Positions 42,883 through 52,838 are shown, counted from the first letter of the stretch. The stretch is DNA of 64,000 nucleotides from Carboxylicivirga longa (GCF_050589825.1 NZ_JBNGOZ010000018.1:1-64000); one strand, 5' to 3'. Notes: generated by a model not told the origin, from the sequence alone. Program-made: numbers and translations.

Positions 42883-44319
42883 ATGAATTTTGGATACCAG
42901 AAATTATACATAGGAGGCGAGCTAATTGACTCCAGTAAACAATTTAAAACTGATGTAATTTGTCCGGCTACAGGAGAATCGGTTGCGGTAATCGCAGAAG
43001 CAGCTAAAGAAGATACCGAAAGAGCTATTGAAGCTGCCCGTAGAGGCTTTTCTTACTGGTCAAAGTTACCATTGACAGAGCGCACCGAATGGATGATGAA
43101 GTTACGTCAGGCCGTATTGGACAATGAGGATTTGCTGCGTCAGGCTATGGTTCACGAAATGGGAAAAACCTATGAAGGTGCCTGGGAGGATATTGAGGCA
43201 GTGGTTAATGGATTAGAATGGTATCCAAACGCCATGAAAAACTTGCGGGATGAGCAGATTCCGGATTACGAAGGGACACATACGCATAAGATGGTGCATC
43301 AGCCAGCCGGTGTGGCGGTGGCCTATCTGGCATGGAATTTCCCATTACTTAATGTAGGTTTTAAGTTGGGGCCGGCTTTAGCTGCCGGATGTAGTTTAAT
43401 TATCAAGCCTTCCTCCTTGTCACCATTGTCGGCTTATTTATTAGGCAAGATTATGCATGACATCAACTTCCCGGCTGGGGTTGTAAATATTATTGGCGGA
43501 AGCATTGATAACGTCGCAGATATATTAACAAAAAGTAAACAAACGAATGTGTTGACTATGATTGGTTCAACACAAACCGGTTTAAGAGTGATTGCCGATA
43601 GCACTACATCCATCAAGAAGTTAAGCATGGAATTGGGTGGTAATTCACCATTTATTGTTTTTGAAGATGCTGACTTTGATAAAGCATTGGATTTGGCGAT
43701 AGGGCTAAAATTTGGTAATAGCGGACAAATATGTGTGGCAGCCAATCGCATATTTGTGCATGAAGACATTTACGATAAGTTTCTATCTGCTTATGTTGAA
43801 CGGGCAAAAGCACTAAAACTTGGTTTTGGAAAAGATGAGAAACCAGATATGGGACCTGTAGTAACGCTCAATGATCGTGACAGGATGTTCGACTTGATTC
43901 ATGAGGCTGTTTCGAAAGGAGCTGTGGTTGAAACAGGTGCTAAAATACCGGAAGGTAAAGAGAAAGGGAACTGGATTGAGCCAACGGTTCTATCAAATGT
44001 GAACACAAAGATGCGTGTGGCGAAGGAAGAGATTTTTGGTCCGGTAGCAGCTCTGTATAAATTCTCTACAGACGATGAAGTGCTTGAAATGGCTAACGAT
44101 ACAGAATACGGTTTGGCATCATACATTTTCACCAATAACCATGCACGTATTGAACGATTCAGTGCAGAATTGGAATTTGGAGAGGTACAGGTTAACGGTG
44201 TTAAATACTCTATTTATCTGCCACATGGAGGTATTAAAAATAGTGGAATTGGTCATGATTGCTCTCACCTGGCATTGGATGATTACCTCGTGAAAAAACG
44301 AGTGTCTGTTGCCAAATAA
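42883..44319 (+). CDS. NAD(P)-dependent aldehyde dehydrogenase, probably sugar-oxidising
   Basis: A 478-residue aldehyde dehydrogenase of normal length, with Asn152 (AWNFP), Glu250 (SMELGGNSP) and the catalytic Cys284 (GNSGQICVAANR). The cofactor region has IIGGSIDNVAD and TMIGSTQTG. The superfamily is broad: lactaldehyde, succinate semialdehyde and 3,6-anhydrogalactose dehydrogenases look alike. Its neighbours are a sugar symporter, an enolase-superfamily enzyme, a KDG-type kinase and a KDPG-type aldolase. This favours oxidation of a sugar that exposes its aldehyde, such as 3,6-anhydro-galactose, to the acid. Lactaldehyde oxidation from rhamnose breakdown is the alternative. Confidence 0.88.
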   Translation: MNFGYQKLYIGGELIDSSKQFKTDVICPATGESVAVIAEAAKEDTERAIEAARRGFSYWSKLPLTERTEWMMKLRQAVLDNEDLLRQAMVHEMGKTYEGAWEDIEAVVNGLEWYPNAMKNLRDEQIPDYEGTHTHKMVHQPAGVAVAYLAWNFPLLNVGFKLGPALAAGCSLIIKPSSLSPLSAYLLGKIMHDINFPAGVVNIIGGSIDNVADILTKSKQTNVLTMIGSTQTGLRVIADSTTSIKKLSMELGGNSPFIVFEDADFDKALDLAIGLKFGNSGQICVAANRIFVHEDIYDKFLSAYVERAKALKLGFGKDEKPDMGPVVTLNDRDRMFDLIHEAVSKGAVVETGAKIPEGKEKGNWIEPTVLSNVNTKMRVAKEEIFGPVAALYKFSTDDEVLEMANDTEYGLASYIFTNNHARIERFSAELEFGEVQVNGVKYSIYLPHGGIKNSGIGHDCSHLALDDYLVKKRVSVAK

Positions 44320-44360
44320 AACTTATTCAACTCATAAATCTGCCGTTAAAGAATTACCTT

Positions 44361-45383
44361 ATGGAAGCAATGTTCTTACCTTTTTTATTAATCGTATTTG
44401 CCAGTATTTTGCAGGGATCATTTGGTTTGGGGATGAAATATATGGCTCCCTTAAAATGGGAGTCGTGGTGGCTGGTGCATGTACTTATAGCCATGATTAT
44501 TTTACCATTAGGTTGGGCCTACGTCGCTGTGCCGGATTTATTTGATGTTTTAGGTAACTCATTTTCAAATCCTGATATGCAAAGTGTTGTTTTTATTGCC
44601 ATGTTGTTTGGTTTTCTGTGGGGAATTGGCGGAATCTTATTCGGTGTTAGTGTGCCATACATTGGGTTATCATTAACCATGGGTATCGTGATGGGTTTAG
44701 CCGGTTCTGTTGGAGCCTTAATTCCATTGTTACGAATGGAAAACTCCACTTCTTTACCTCAATTCCCTTATGTTATAGCCGGATTGCTTATTACCCTCGT
44801 AGGCGTAACTATTACCGCCAAAGCCGGTATTGATAAAGATAAGTTGACTTCGGAAGCATCGGGTGATAAATCCAATATTCTGAAAGGAATACTGATTGCT
44901 GTTAGCTGTGGTGTTCTATCGGCCTTATTAAATGTCGGTTTCGTTGAAGCTGCTCCAATAGCAAAGCTTGCAGAAAGCATGGGGGCCATCGACAGAAATG
45001 CCAGTTTGGCAGCATGGGTAGTTGTATTAATGGGGGCCTTTATTATGAACGCGGGATATGCCATCTTTTTGCTGGTCAAAAATAAATCATGGAGTTCTTT
45101 CAAGGTTGAGGGTTCAGGCAAAGCCTATCGCTGGGCCATATTAGCAAGTGTTTTTTGGTTTGGAGCGCTGGGGGTATATGGCCAGGGAGCCGCATTAATC
45201 GGCCCGATTGGTAGTGTAATCGGATGGCCCATGTTACTAGGATTGTCCTTAATTGTAAGTAATTTCTGGGCCTATAGAGCCGGAGAATGGAATGGTGCGG
45301 CTAAGCCATTCCGATTATTATTAATAGGACTTGCAGTACTAATTATTGCAAGTATAATCCTGGGATATGCCAATATGGTATAA
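44361..45383 (+). CDS. RhaT-type sugar/proton symporter
   Basis: A 340-residue membrane protein with about ten helices. It matches the L-rhamnose/H+ symporter family: the start FLLIVFASILQGSFGLGMKY and MAPLKWESWWLVH, then VSVPYIGLSLTMGIVMGLAG, VGALIPLLRMENS, and the C-terminal GAALIGPIGSVIGWPMLLGL. The family's known substrate is L-rhamnose, but related proteins occur in loci for other sugars. It begins 41 bases after the dehydrogenase and precedes the enolase-superfamily gene, so it should import the monosaccharide that enters this pathway. Confidence 0.88.
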   Translation: MEAMFLPFLLIVFASILQGSFGLGMKYMAPLKWESWWLVHVLIAMIILPLGWAYVAVPDLFDVLGNSFSNPDMQSVVFIAMLFGFLWGIGGILFGVSVPYIGLSLTMGIVMGLAGSVGALIPLLRMENSTSLPQFPYVIAGLLITLVGVTITAKAGIDKDKLTSEASGDKSNILKGILIAVSCGVLSALLNVGFVEAAPIAKLAESMGAIDRNASLAAWVVVLMGAFIMNAGYAIFLLVKNKSWSSFKVEGSGKAYRWAILASVFWFGALGVYGQGAALIGPIGSVIGWPMLLGLSLIVSNFWAYRAGEWNGAAKPFRLLLIGLAVLIIASIILGYANMV

Positions 45384-45420
45384 GGAGGAACCCACCTGAA
45401 AATAACAAGAAAATAAGTTG

Positions 45421-46551
45421 ATGAAGATAGTTAAAATAGAACCCTATGTCGTTAGTCAGGAACTAAAAAAACCGTTTTACTTCTCTCAATGGGAATACAA
45501 AACACGCACTATCTGTTTGGTTAAAGTAACTGCCGAAGATGGTACCTATGGCTGGGGCGAAGGGTATGGTCCTGCTCATTTGGTGAAAGCCGGAATAGAG
45601 TTCTTTAAACCGTTTATAACAGGAATGAATGCAATGGAACATGAAACAGTGTGGCAAACGATGTACCGTCGATCACTTGATTATGCGCGACGTGGTGTAA
45701 TACTTGCGGCCCTAAGTGCAATAGATATTGCGTTATGGGATATTAAAGGAAAGCATTATAAGATGCCGGTTTCAAGCCTGCTAGGGGGTAGAAAGCGCGA
45801 AAAGATAAAGCCTTATGCCACAGGTCTGTATTTTACACAATGTCAAAATCAGAAGCAGGAATTAGTTGATGAGGCAATTGACTACAAGCAGCAAGGTTTT
45901 AAAGGATTAAAGATGAAGGTTGGTTTGGGTATTTCCAGGGATGTTGAATATATAAAGGCCATTCGTCAAGCCATTGGAGAGGATATGGAGCTGATGATTG
46001 ATTCCAATCATGCCTATTCATTGAAAGAAGCCATGTTATTGGCACGAAAAATTGAGCATCTGGATATTGCCTGGTTTGAGGAACCGGTTTCTCCGGAGCA
46101 CTATAACTGTTATAAACTATTACGGGATAAAACCCATATTCCCATTGCAGGTGGTGAATGTGAATACTTACGATACGGTTTTTTACAGTTATTTCAGAAT
46201 GATTCTGTGGACATCGCACAGCCTGATATTGCAGCGGCCGGAGGGTTGACAGAGGTTAAAAAAATAGCCGCCATGGCCAATACTTTTGGTATTGAGGTAG
46301 TGCCGCACAGCTGGGGCACTGGTATTGCTTTGCATGCCGCGATGCATTTAATTGCCAATCTGGATGTAATTCCTGGTCGTATGTTCGATTCAACTCCATG
46401 GATGGAATTGGACAGAACAGAAAATGAGTTGCGCGATGTATTGATTGAACCCTTGATTGTGCCTGAAAATGGCTATCTGCAGGTGCCTGAGCGGCCTGGT
46501 TTAGGAGTAGATGTGAATATGGATGTATTGGCCAAATACGTAGTTGATTAA
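45421..46551 (+). CDS. Enolase-superfamily enzyme (mandelate racemase type): sugar-acid dehydratase or cycloisomerase
   Basis: About 376 residues from the ATG at 45421. All active-site residues of the mandelate racemase subgroup are seen: Lys164-x-Lys166 (GLKMKVG), metal ligands Asp194 (MIDSNHAY), Glu220 (WFEEPV) and Glu246 (GGECEYLR), and the dyad Asp269 (IAQPDI) with His296 (VPHSWGTG). Members include galactonate and rhamnonate dehydratases and 3,6-anhydrogalactonate cycloisomerase. Position between a sugar importer, an aldehyde dehydrogenase and a KDG kinase/KDPG aldolase pair fits formation of a 2-keto-3-deoxy sugar acid. Cycloisomerase is my preferred call; dehydratase is the alternative. 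Confidence 0.87.
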   Translation: MKIVKIEPYVVSQELKKPFYFSQWEYKTRTICLVKVTAEDGTYGWGEGYGPAHLVKAGIEFFKPFITGMNAMEHETVWQTMYRRSLDYARRGVILAALSAIDIALWDIKGKHYKMPVSSLLGGRKREKIKPYATGLYFTQCQNQKQELVDEAIDYKQQGFKGLKMKVGLGISRDVEYIKAIRQAIGEDMELMIDSNHAYSLKEAMLLARKIEHLDIAWFEEPVSPEHYNCYKLLRDKTHIPIAGGECEYLRYGFLQLFQNDSVDIAQPDIAAAGGLTEVKKIAAMANTFGIEVVPHSWGTGIALHAAMHLIANLDVIPGRMFDSTPWMELDRTENELRDVLIEPLIVPENGYLQVPERPGLGVDVNMDVLAKYVVD

Positions 46552-46562
46552 TTAAATGACTG

Positions 46563-49496
46563 ATGATAAAGTACTTTACAAACATTGTTGCCTTGCTGTT
46601 ATTAATTTCATCAGCGGCATGCGCTCAAAACAACAGCAATACCATTTCCTTAAATGGAACCTGGAACATCGTTTTTGATGATGCAAATGAAGGAGTAGTG
46701 AAGAAGTGGTTTCTGAATGAAGAATTCAGCAAGCTGGAAAGTAAGCACATTGAGGTTCCCTCTTGTTGGGAGGAGACAGAGGAAAACTACGAAGGAGTTG
46801 GGTTTTATACCAGAAACTTTACTATTCCGGCCAACTGGGAAGGTAAAATTGTGGAGATTGATTTCGATGCTGTGAATTATTATTCAGAAGTATGGATAAA
46901 CGAACAGGTGGTAGGTTTTCACGAAGGTGGTTACACGCCTTTCAGCTTCCGTATTGATAAACTCCTCAAGTTCGGTGAGGAAAATACAATTATGGTCAGG
47001 GTGGTGAGTCCTATCATACTTACCGATAAGCGCATTGATGGAATGGGGCGCCAGGAAGTACCCATGTGGCGTGGTGCCATCACTGGTGGAATCTGGCAAG
47101 GCGTAAACCTAAGCGCCAAGGGACATACCCATTTGGCCGATGTGTTTATTGAGCCGCGTATTGCATCTAATGAGGCAGTATTGAATATGACCGTTAATAA
47201 TGCGGATGCCTTTACAAACAACAAATTAGTTGAGGTTAGCATAGAAGATGCAAAAGGAAACGTTGTTGCTTACAGGAAAGAGAGCATCGTGGCTTTACCC
47301 GGTAAAAACAAATTGAGCTGGTCAATGAAAATTGAGGATGTCAAATATTGGTCAATGGATAATCCTTACTTATATAAGGCCAATGTTAGCGTATTGGATG
47401 ACAAAGTACTTGAAGATAAGTGGTCGCACAAATTTGGGATGCGTGAGTTTTCTGTCAAAGATGATCAGTTCACTTTAAACGGTAATCCACTATATCTGAA
47501 AGCCACCTTTTTTGAGGGGCTTTATCCCGTTAAACTGGCTTATCCGGATAGCCGCGAGATGGCCATTAAGGAAATTACTCTCGCCAAAGAAGCTGGGTTT
47601 AATATGATTCGTCCCTGGCGAAAGCCGGCCCCACCGATGTGGTTGGATTTATGTGATTCATTGGGCGTGTTAACAGTTGGAAGTCTTGTGATGGAATGTA
47701 TGTTACGACCTATTTCAACGCCTCGACTGTCGTATGTGGTAGAAAATGAATTGAGAGAAACCATTCTCAATAATCGTAATCGTACCTGTGTCGTACAATG
47801 GGAGTTGTTCAATGAGATTAATCGCCCTATTTTAACGCAGATGCTCAATTCCATGTCGGTTTTAGCGCGTGAATTGGACCCTACCCGTATGATTCTCGAT
47901 GAGTCAGGAGGTTGGGGCGAAGGTGCCAATATTTACCTGCCTTATGAGCAAACCCCTATGAAATTTAATGACATTCACCATTACAGTGGCTCGCAGGTTT
48001 GTGAAGCAGAATTTAATGGATACCTGGCTACCGCTAAAACAAAAGAGGAGAAGGAAAATTCTGGAATAATTGATGCTAAAGGCTACGGGAAACATGTGGT
48101 ACCTGGTATGATGACTTATCTGTCGGAGGTAGGTTATGGCAGTACACCGGATTTGATTAGCAATAATGAGGAGTTTAAGAAGAAAGGTAATCCCATTGTT
48201 GCACCACCGGTCTATCATAAAGCTCTGAATGACGGCTATGTGGCAGCATTAAAGAAGGTTGGATTTGATAAGATTTATTCAAATGTACAAGACCTTTATT
48301 TTGAAGAGCAAAAAATACATGGTATCGCTAATAAGCGCATGTTAGAAGCTATCCGCTTAAATTCAACCGTTAAGGGCTATTGTGTTCATGCATTAGTGGG
48401 AGGTGACTGGGTATTAGGTGCCGGTTTACTTGATTTATGGCGAAATCCAAAGACTCTGGTTTATGATATGACCAAAGCAGCTAATCAGCCACAGATAGCT
48501 CCAATACGCATTTTACCCCGTAATGTTTATGCACAAAAAGGAGCACTGTTGCAGGTATTTGGAGTAAGTGAGTTAGCAGATGAAAAGGCTGTTGTTGACG
48601 TGCAGATTAAGGATGGCAGTAAAAAGGTGGTGTGGTCAGAAAAGCTGAACACCAATTTCACATCCGGTATTTCGACTTTTATAGATGTCAAACTGGATAC
48701 CAAAGACTACTCAGGTTCCTATACGGTAGAGGTAAGCGTAAGTAATGAAAGTGGTGAGATGATTACCAAAAATGAACAGCCTTTCGATGTTTTTACCACA
48801 GCACAGCTAGCTTCGCCTAAAGCCAAAGTTGCAGTAGTGGATGATGAGGGAAGCCTGAAAGCATTTCTGGATGCTAAAGGAGTTCAATACCTAGAGTTTA
48901 CAAAAGAGTTGGATAAATCCATTCCGGTCTTAGTAGGTAAAGGTCAAAAAAAGGATAAGCGCTATCAACAGACTGCTATGGATGTAAAAGCCTTTGTTGA
49001 ACAAGGGGGGTATGCTGTTTTTTTAGAAACCGTTGGCAATAAAATACCTGGGTTCGACCGGGTACTGCACGAAGTGGATGAGGATGCTTTACCACTTAAT
49101 GCTGAACTGCATGCCAAGTGGGCCACACGTGGCGGTTGGGCGGCCAAATCACATATCGTAACAGAGCATTCGGTATTTGATGGATTGCCAACAAACCAGA
49201 TAATGCATGGCGTATATGAAAATGTGCACCCAGTTGAATCCATGTCAAAAATTAAGGGACAGTACATTGCAGGTATGATTGGTTACGACCATTTTCCCAA
49301 CAACGATGTAATGGTCCGTCATTATAACGGGCCGGGTGAAGTATGGTGGGCAGCAGATGTATTGGAGGCCAACATTGGAAAAGGACAAATGCTGATGTCA
49401 ACCTTACGCATTATCGATTTTCTGGACAAAGACCCGGTGGCCGAAAAGCTGCTGTTTAATATTATGAACTATGCCACTTCTCAGGCACAGCAATAA
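46563..49496 (+). CDS. Glycoside hydrolase family 2 with extra C-terminal domain
   Basis: A 977-residue secreted enzyme (signal MIKYFTNIVALLLLISSAAC; the Cys20 may be lipidated). Order: sugar-binding domain (LNGTWNIVFDD ... EGVGFYTRNFTIP, residues 30-185), Ig-like domain, then a TIM barrel with acid/base Glu418 (QWELFNEINRP) and nucleophile Glu522 (TYLSEVGYGS). After about residue 660 an Ig-like segment and a domain from about 750 to 970 follow (KAKVAVVDDEGSLKAFLDAK, VLVGKGQKKDKRY, GGYAVFLETVG), which looks like a glutamine-amidotransferase-like fold used as an accessory module. GH2 covers beta-galactosidase, beta-glucuronidase and mannosidase. The barrel lacks the CEYxHAMGNS of LacZ, so the substrate is likely a modified galactoside or uronide. 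Confidence 0.85.
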   Translation: MIKYFTNIVALLLLISSAACAQNNSNTISLNGTWNIVFDDANEGVVKKWFLNEEFSKLESKHIEVPSCWEETEENYEGVGFYTRNFTIPANWEGKIVEIDFDAVNYYSEVWINEQVVGFHEGGYTPFSFRIDKLLKFGEENTIMVRVVSPIILTDKRIDGMGRQEVPMWRGAITGGIWQGVNLSAKGHTHLADVFIEPRIASNEAVLNMTVNNADAFTNNKLVEVSIEDAKGNVVAYRKESIVALPGKNKLSWSMKIEDVKYWSMDNPYLYKANVSVLDDKVLEDKWSHKFGMREFSVKDDQFTLNGNPLYLKATFFEGLYPVKLAYPDSREMAIKEITLAKEAGFNMIRPWRKPAPPMWLDLCDSLGVLTVGSLVMECMLRPISTPRLSYVVENELRETILNNRNRTCVVQWELFNEINRPILTQMLNSMSVLARELDPTRMILDESGGWGEGANIYLPYEQTPMKFNDIHHYSGSQVCEAEFNGYLATAKTKEEKENSGIIDAKGYGKHVVPGMMTYLSEVGYGSTPDLISNNEEFKKKGNPIVAPPVYHKALNDGYVAALKKVGFDKIYSNVQDLYFEEQKIHGIANKRMLEAIRLNSTVKGYCVHALVGGDWVLGAGLLDLWRNPKTLVYDMTKAANQPQIAPIRILPRNVYAQKGALLQVFGVSELADEKAVVDVQIKDGSKKVVWSEKLNTNFTSGISTFIDVKLDTKDYSGSYTVEVSVSNESGEMITKNEQPFDVFTTAQLASPKAKVAVVDDEGSLKAFLDAKGVQYLEFTKELDKSIPVLVGKGQKKDKRYQQTAMDVKAFVEQGGYAVFLETVGNKIPGFDRVLHEVDEDALPLNAELHAKWATRGGWAAKSHIVTEHSVFDGLPTNQIMHGVYENVHPVESMSKIKGQYIAGMIGYDHFPNNDVMVRHYNGPGEVWWAADVLEANIGKGQMLMSTLRIIDFLDKDPVAEKLLFNIMNYATSQAQQ

Positions 49497-49511
49497 GAAT
49501 AAACGAGTCAT

Positions 49512-49555
49512 ACAATGCTGCCAATAGCTGTTGCTATCGAGCAGCATTGTTTTTT
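49512..49555 (+). terminator. Intrinsic terminator between GH2 and GH78-like genes
   Basis: ACAATGCTGC pairs perfectly with GCAGCATTGT over a 19-base loop that itself contains ATAGC/GCTAT. Six T residues follow. It lies 16 bases after the GH2 stop and just before the next gene's ATG at 49562. Confidence 0.85.
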
Positions 49556-49561
49556 ATAAAG

Positions 49562-52054
49562 ATGAATAGTGTTATGAGACCTTTTTTTGTATTCCTCCTT
49601 TTAAGCTTTGGCCTTATTCAGGTTTTTGCCACTGACAAGCAGTGGAAGGCCAGATGGATATGGGCTGATGAAGATTTGAAAGCAGAAGCAGTGTTGGCCC
49701 GAAAGACCTTTGACATAAACACTTTACCGGATGAGGCAACGCTCAAAATAACCGCATCTGATTTTTACCAGCTGTACATCAATGGGCAATACATCAATAG
49801 AGGCCCTGCCCGAAGTGCAGCAAATCACCAGGCATATGATCACATCGATATTCGCCCCTATCTGAATAAAGGAACGAATGTAATAGCGGTTAGAGCGGTG
49901 TTTGAACCTGGGGCTCAATCCTATCAGTTTGAAGCACGTGCCGGCTTATTGGTGCAGATGGAGGTGGACAATCAGGTGATTGTTTCCGATGATTCATGGC
50001 GATTGATGGTAGATAGTAGCTGGGATAAGGAGTCTCCTGTCATCAGCCGTTTTCAGCGTGATGTATGTGATAATGTGGATATGCGATCCTACAGCCATGC
50101 TTGGTTTACTGGAGACTTTGATGATTCTTCTTGGTCTTTCGCCCATGAACTGATGCGTAATGCAGGTTGGCCAGCGCATCAGAAAGGTGTACGAGCTACT
50201 GCTTCAATAAATCCATGGATTAAGTTGGTCAAGCGCGATATTCCTATGTTAAAGGAAGAGTTGCTGTTGAAGCCAACACTTATTCTTACAAAAAACTACT
50301 TAGAATATCCTCAAGGATTGGTTAGTGAAAAAATCCTTTTGGATGGAACAATTGATAAAGCCATTAGCAAAAAAGAACGATTTGAATTGGTTTTTCAGGA
50401 AGGTGAGAAAGGCCGCCTGCTACTCTTTGATTTTGGGAAAGTAATGAATGGCTTTCCCTTAATTAACATTGAGGGGATATCCGGAACACAAATACGTGTA
50501 TTATGTGCACCATATGTGCTGAATAACCATTTTTGTGCCAGTCTGGTGGATGCAAAATACGAAGACCGCATCACACTATCAGGGAAGAGGGACTTATGGG
50601 AGGCGTCTTATTTCAAACCATGCCGTTATATGGCCGTCTGGGTAGAGAATTCCGGATATCCGGTTACAATAAATCAAATAGCATTGCGACATATTTCATA
50701 CCCTTTTGAACAGAAAGGACTTATGGAATCGGCAGATGCCCCATGGGTAAAAGATTTCTTTACAGCTTCTGCTAAAACAATAGAGGTTTGCACCACGGAT
50801 GCAATCACCGATAATTACCGCGAGCGTCGCCAGTATGCCCAAACAGGGTATTATGGTGCTCTGGGCAATTATTACATCTTTGGTGACATGGCTTTGCAGC
50901 GCCGTTATTTGATACAGATTGCTCAGGAGCAAATGGCCGATGGTATTATGCCGGCGTATGCCCCACTGGCAACAAGCGACTATATGGTAATATTGGATTC
51001 TAATTGTTTTTGGCTAAAAAGCTTATGGAACTATTATTTGTATAGTGGTGATGAAAAAACTGTTAGGCAGTTACTGCCAGCAGCAGAACGTATTTTAGAA
51101 CTCTTACATGGTTTTACGAATGAACATGGTTTGATTGACAATCCACCCTATGCCTATTGGCTCGATCATGCCGTAAATGATCGAAGTGGTGCTAATTTTA
51201 CCTTAAATGCTCATTATTTGGAGGCTTTAGAGAATTATTCTGAATTGTTGACTAGGTTAAATGATACTAATTCAGAACGCTATGCTGCTAAAGCATCAAG
51301 CTTGCGAAACAGTCTTCAAAGTCAATTTTGGGACGAAGCGTCAGGCTTATTTGTGGATGCAGTAGTTGATGGGAAGCAATCAGAAAAGTATAGTGAGCAC
51401 GCCAATGCTATGGTTTTAGCCTTGAATATTGCTACAGAAGAACAAGGCGAACGAATTGCTCAAAAGCTATTGGAAGATGATGACAATGATTTCGCCATGA
51501 GAGCATCCGGTATGACGATGGTGACGCCTGCCATGTCCTATTATCTGCATAAAGGATTATGCGAATATGGATATGTAAAAGAATCCTTCCAATTGTTTAA
51601 TGATCGTTTTGGTCATATGCTGGCAGACAACACCAATAAAACCCTTTGGGAAGAGTGGTGGTTGCATGGTACCGGGCGAACGGGGAAGTTTATGCCTGGC
51701 AAAACACGTAGCGATGCCCAGACAGAGAGTGCTTTCCCGCCGGCTTTATTTGCGGAGTATTTATTCGGTTTAAAGCCTGTTGAACCGGGACTAAAGAGAT
51801 GGGCATTAAATTACATCGATTCGGGTGTCGAAAATCTGAAGGGGGTTATTCCGGTTGGAAATGCTCAAATGCAAATTGAGTGGAAGGCTGGCAAGAAGCA
51901 AAGTCTCAAGTTGGTCATTCCTCAGGGTATTCAAATTGATGTGGATATAAAAAGCTTGGATGCAAAGGGAACTGTTTGGGTAAATAAGCAGGAGTTAGGA
52001 GGAGATGCAACAACATTGAACCTGATAGAAGGAGAGTATAACATTATATTTTAA
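49562..52054 (+). CDS. Alpha-L-rhamnosidase-like glycoside hydrolase (GH78-type)
   Basis: About 830 residues from the ATG at 49562, chosen because the upstream TTG start lies in the terminator. The signal peptide is MRPFFVFLLLSFGLIQVFA. Beta-sandwich domains (WKARWIWADEDLKAEAVLAR; YQLYINGQYINRGPARS; SYQFEARAGLLVQMEVDN) precede an (alpha/alpha)6 barrel beginning about residue 400. The signature region AITDNYRERRQYAQTGYYG contains the glutamate equivalent to the catalytic acid of GH78, and EEWWLHGTGRTGKFM is a later conserved segment. Rhamnosidases invert at terminal alpha-L-rhamnose. The signature is a variant of the usual DCP(Q/T)xxER motif, so the sugar specificity could differ. It is followed 18 bases later by the aldolase gene. 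Confidence 0.8.
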   Translation: MNSVMRPFFVFLLLSFGLIQVFATDKQWKARWIWADEDLKAEAVLARKTFDINTLPDEATLKITASDFYQLYINGQYINRGPARSAANHQAYDHIDIRPYLNKGTNVIAVRAVFEPGAQSYQFEARAGLLVQMEVDNQVIVSDDSWRLMVDSSWDKESPVISRFQRDVCDNVDMRSYSHAWFTGDFDDSSWSFAHELMRNAGWPAHQKGVRATASINPWIKLVKRDIPMLKEELLLKPTLILTKNYLEYPQGLVSEKILLDGTIDKAISKKERFELVFQEGEKGRLLLFDFGKVMNGFPLINIEGISGTQIRVLCAPYVLNNHFCASLVDAKYEDRITLSGKRDLWEASYFKPCRYMAVWVENSGYPVTINQIALRHISYPFEQKGLMESADAPWVKDFFTASAKTIEVCTTDAITDNYRERRQYAQTGYYGALGNYYIFGDMALQRRYLIQIAQEQMADGIMPAYAPLATSDYMVILDSNCFWLKSLWNYYLYSGDEKTVRQLLPAAERILELLHGFTNEHGLIDNPPYAYWLDHAVNDRSGANFTLNAHYLEALENYSELLTRLNDTNSERYAAKASSLRNSLQSQFWDEASGLFVDAVVDGKQSEKYSEHANAMVLALNIATEEQGERIAQKLLEDDDNDFAMRASGMTMVTPAMSYYLHKGLCEYGYVKESFQLFNDRFGHMLADNTNKTLWEEWWLHGTGRTGKFMPGKTRSDAQTESAFPPALFAEYLFGLKPVEPGLKRWALNYIDSGVENLKGVIPVGNAQMQIEWKAGKKQSLKLVIPQGIQIDVDIKSLDAKGTVWVNKQELGGDATTLNLIEGEYNIIF

Positions 52055-52071
52055 TCATTACAATTACAAAG

Positions 52072-52755
52072 ATGCAGCCAATTGCACAAAAGGCCATGGC
52101 GCCTGATATCATAAAAAAAGTAGACGATGCCGGCGTTATTGCCGTACTGGTAATTGATGAAGTGAAGCATGCGATGCCTGTGGCCAAAGCCTTATTGGCA
52201 GGTGGGGTGTCAGCCATTGAACTAACGCTTCGTACACCTGTAGCCTGGGAGGCTGCCAAGGCTATTAAAGACGATCTGCCTGAGATAACCCTTGGTTTTG
52301 GTACGGTACTAACTGTTGAACAAGTGTTTAACGCGGCAAAAGTAGGGGCTGATTTTGCGGTGGCGCCAGGTTGCAATCCCAGAGTAATTGCTGCAGCTCA
52401 GGATTGCGGTTTGTCCTTTGCTCCAGGCGTAGTAACACCAACTGACATAGAAATGGCGTTGGAACAAGGCTGTCGTGTTATGAAATACTTCCCGGCAGAA
52501 ACATCCGGGGGCATGATGCACCTCACCAATATGGTGGCGCCCTATAACTATTTAAATCTGAAGTTTATACCGCTTGGTGGTTTAAACATCAATAACGCTG
52601 CCAACTATATAAAGTCGCCATTGATTACGGCTATTGGCGGTTCATGGATTGCCAAGCAGGAGTTTATTAAAGGTGAACAATGGACAACCATTACACAGAA
52701 TGCAAAAGAGATCAGTCAGTTGATCAGGAATATTAGAAGTAATAAAAAAGATTAA
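52072..52755 (+). CDS. KDPG/KDPGal-type aldolase (bifunctional KHG/KDPG family)
   Basis: A 227-residue class I aldolase. The catalytic glutamate is Glu50 (SAIELTLRT) and the Schiff-base lysine Lys138 (CRVMKYFPAE); phosphate-binding GGxx segments are GFGTVLT, APGCNPRV and PLGGLNINN. It cleaves 2-keto-3-deoxy-6-phospho-gluconate or -galactonate to pyruvate and glyceraldehyde 3-phosphate. The next gene is the matching kinase, so the pair forms the final two steps of the pathway begun by the dehydrogenase and enolase-superfamily enzyme. The start is the first ATG of the frame. Confidence 0.93.
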   Translation: MQPIAQKAMAPDIIKKVDDAGVIAVLVIDEVKHAMPVAKALLAGGVSAIELTLRTPVAWEAAKAIKDDLPEITLGFGTVLTVEQVFNAAKVGADFAVAPGCNPRVIAAAQDCGLSFAPGVVTPTDIEMALEQGCRVMKYFPAETSGGMMHLTNMVAPYNYLNLKFIPLGGLNINNAANYIKSPLITAIGGSWIAKQEFIKGEQWTTITQNAKEISQLIRNIRSNKKD

Positions 52756-52838
52756 AGACAAATGTATCAGGACACAAGAAGAAATTGCTTGGATTTGTAA
52801 TTAAATCATCTTGATACTAATATCTTGAAACTAAATAA

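Noticed and set aside
43434..44135. Minus-strand open frames opposite the aldehyde dehydrogenase
   Set aside because: Shadow frames of a well-supported gene with intact catalytic residues on the plus strand.
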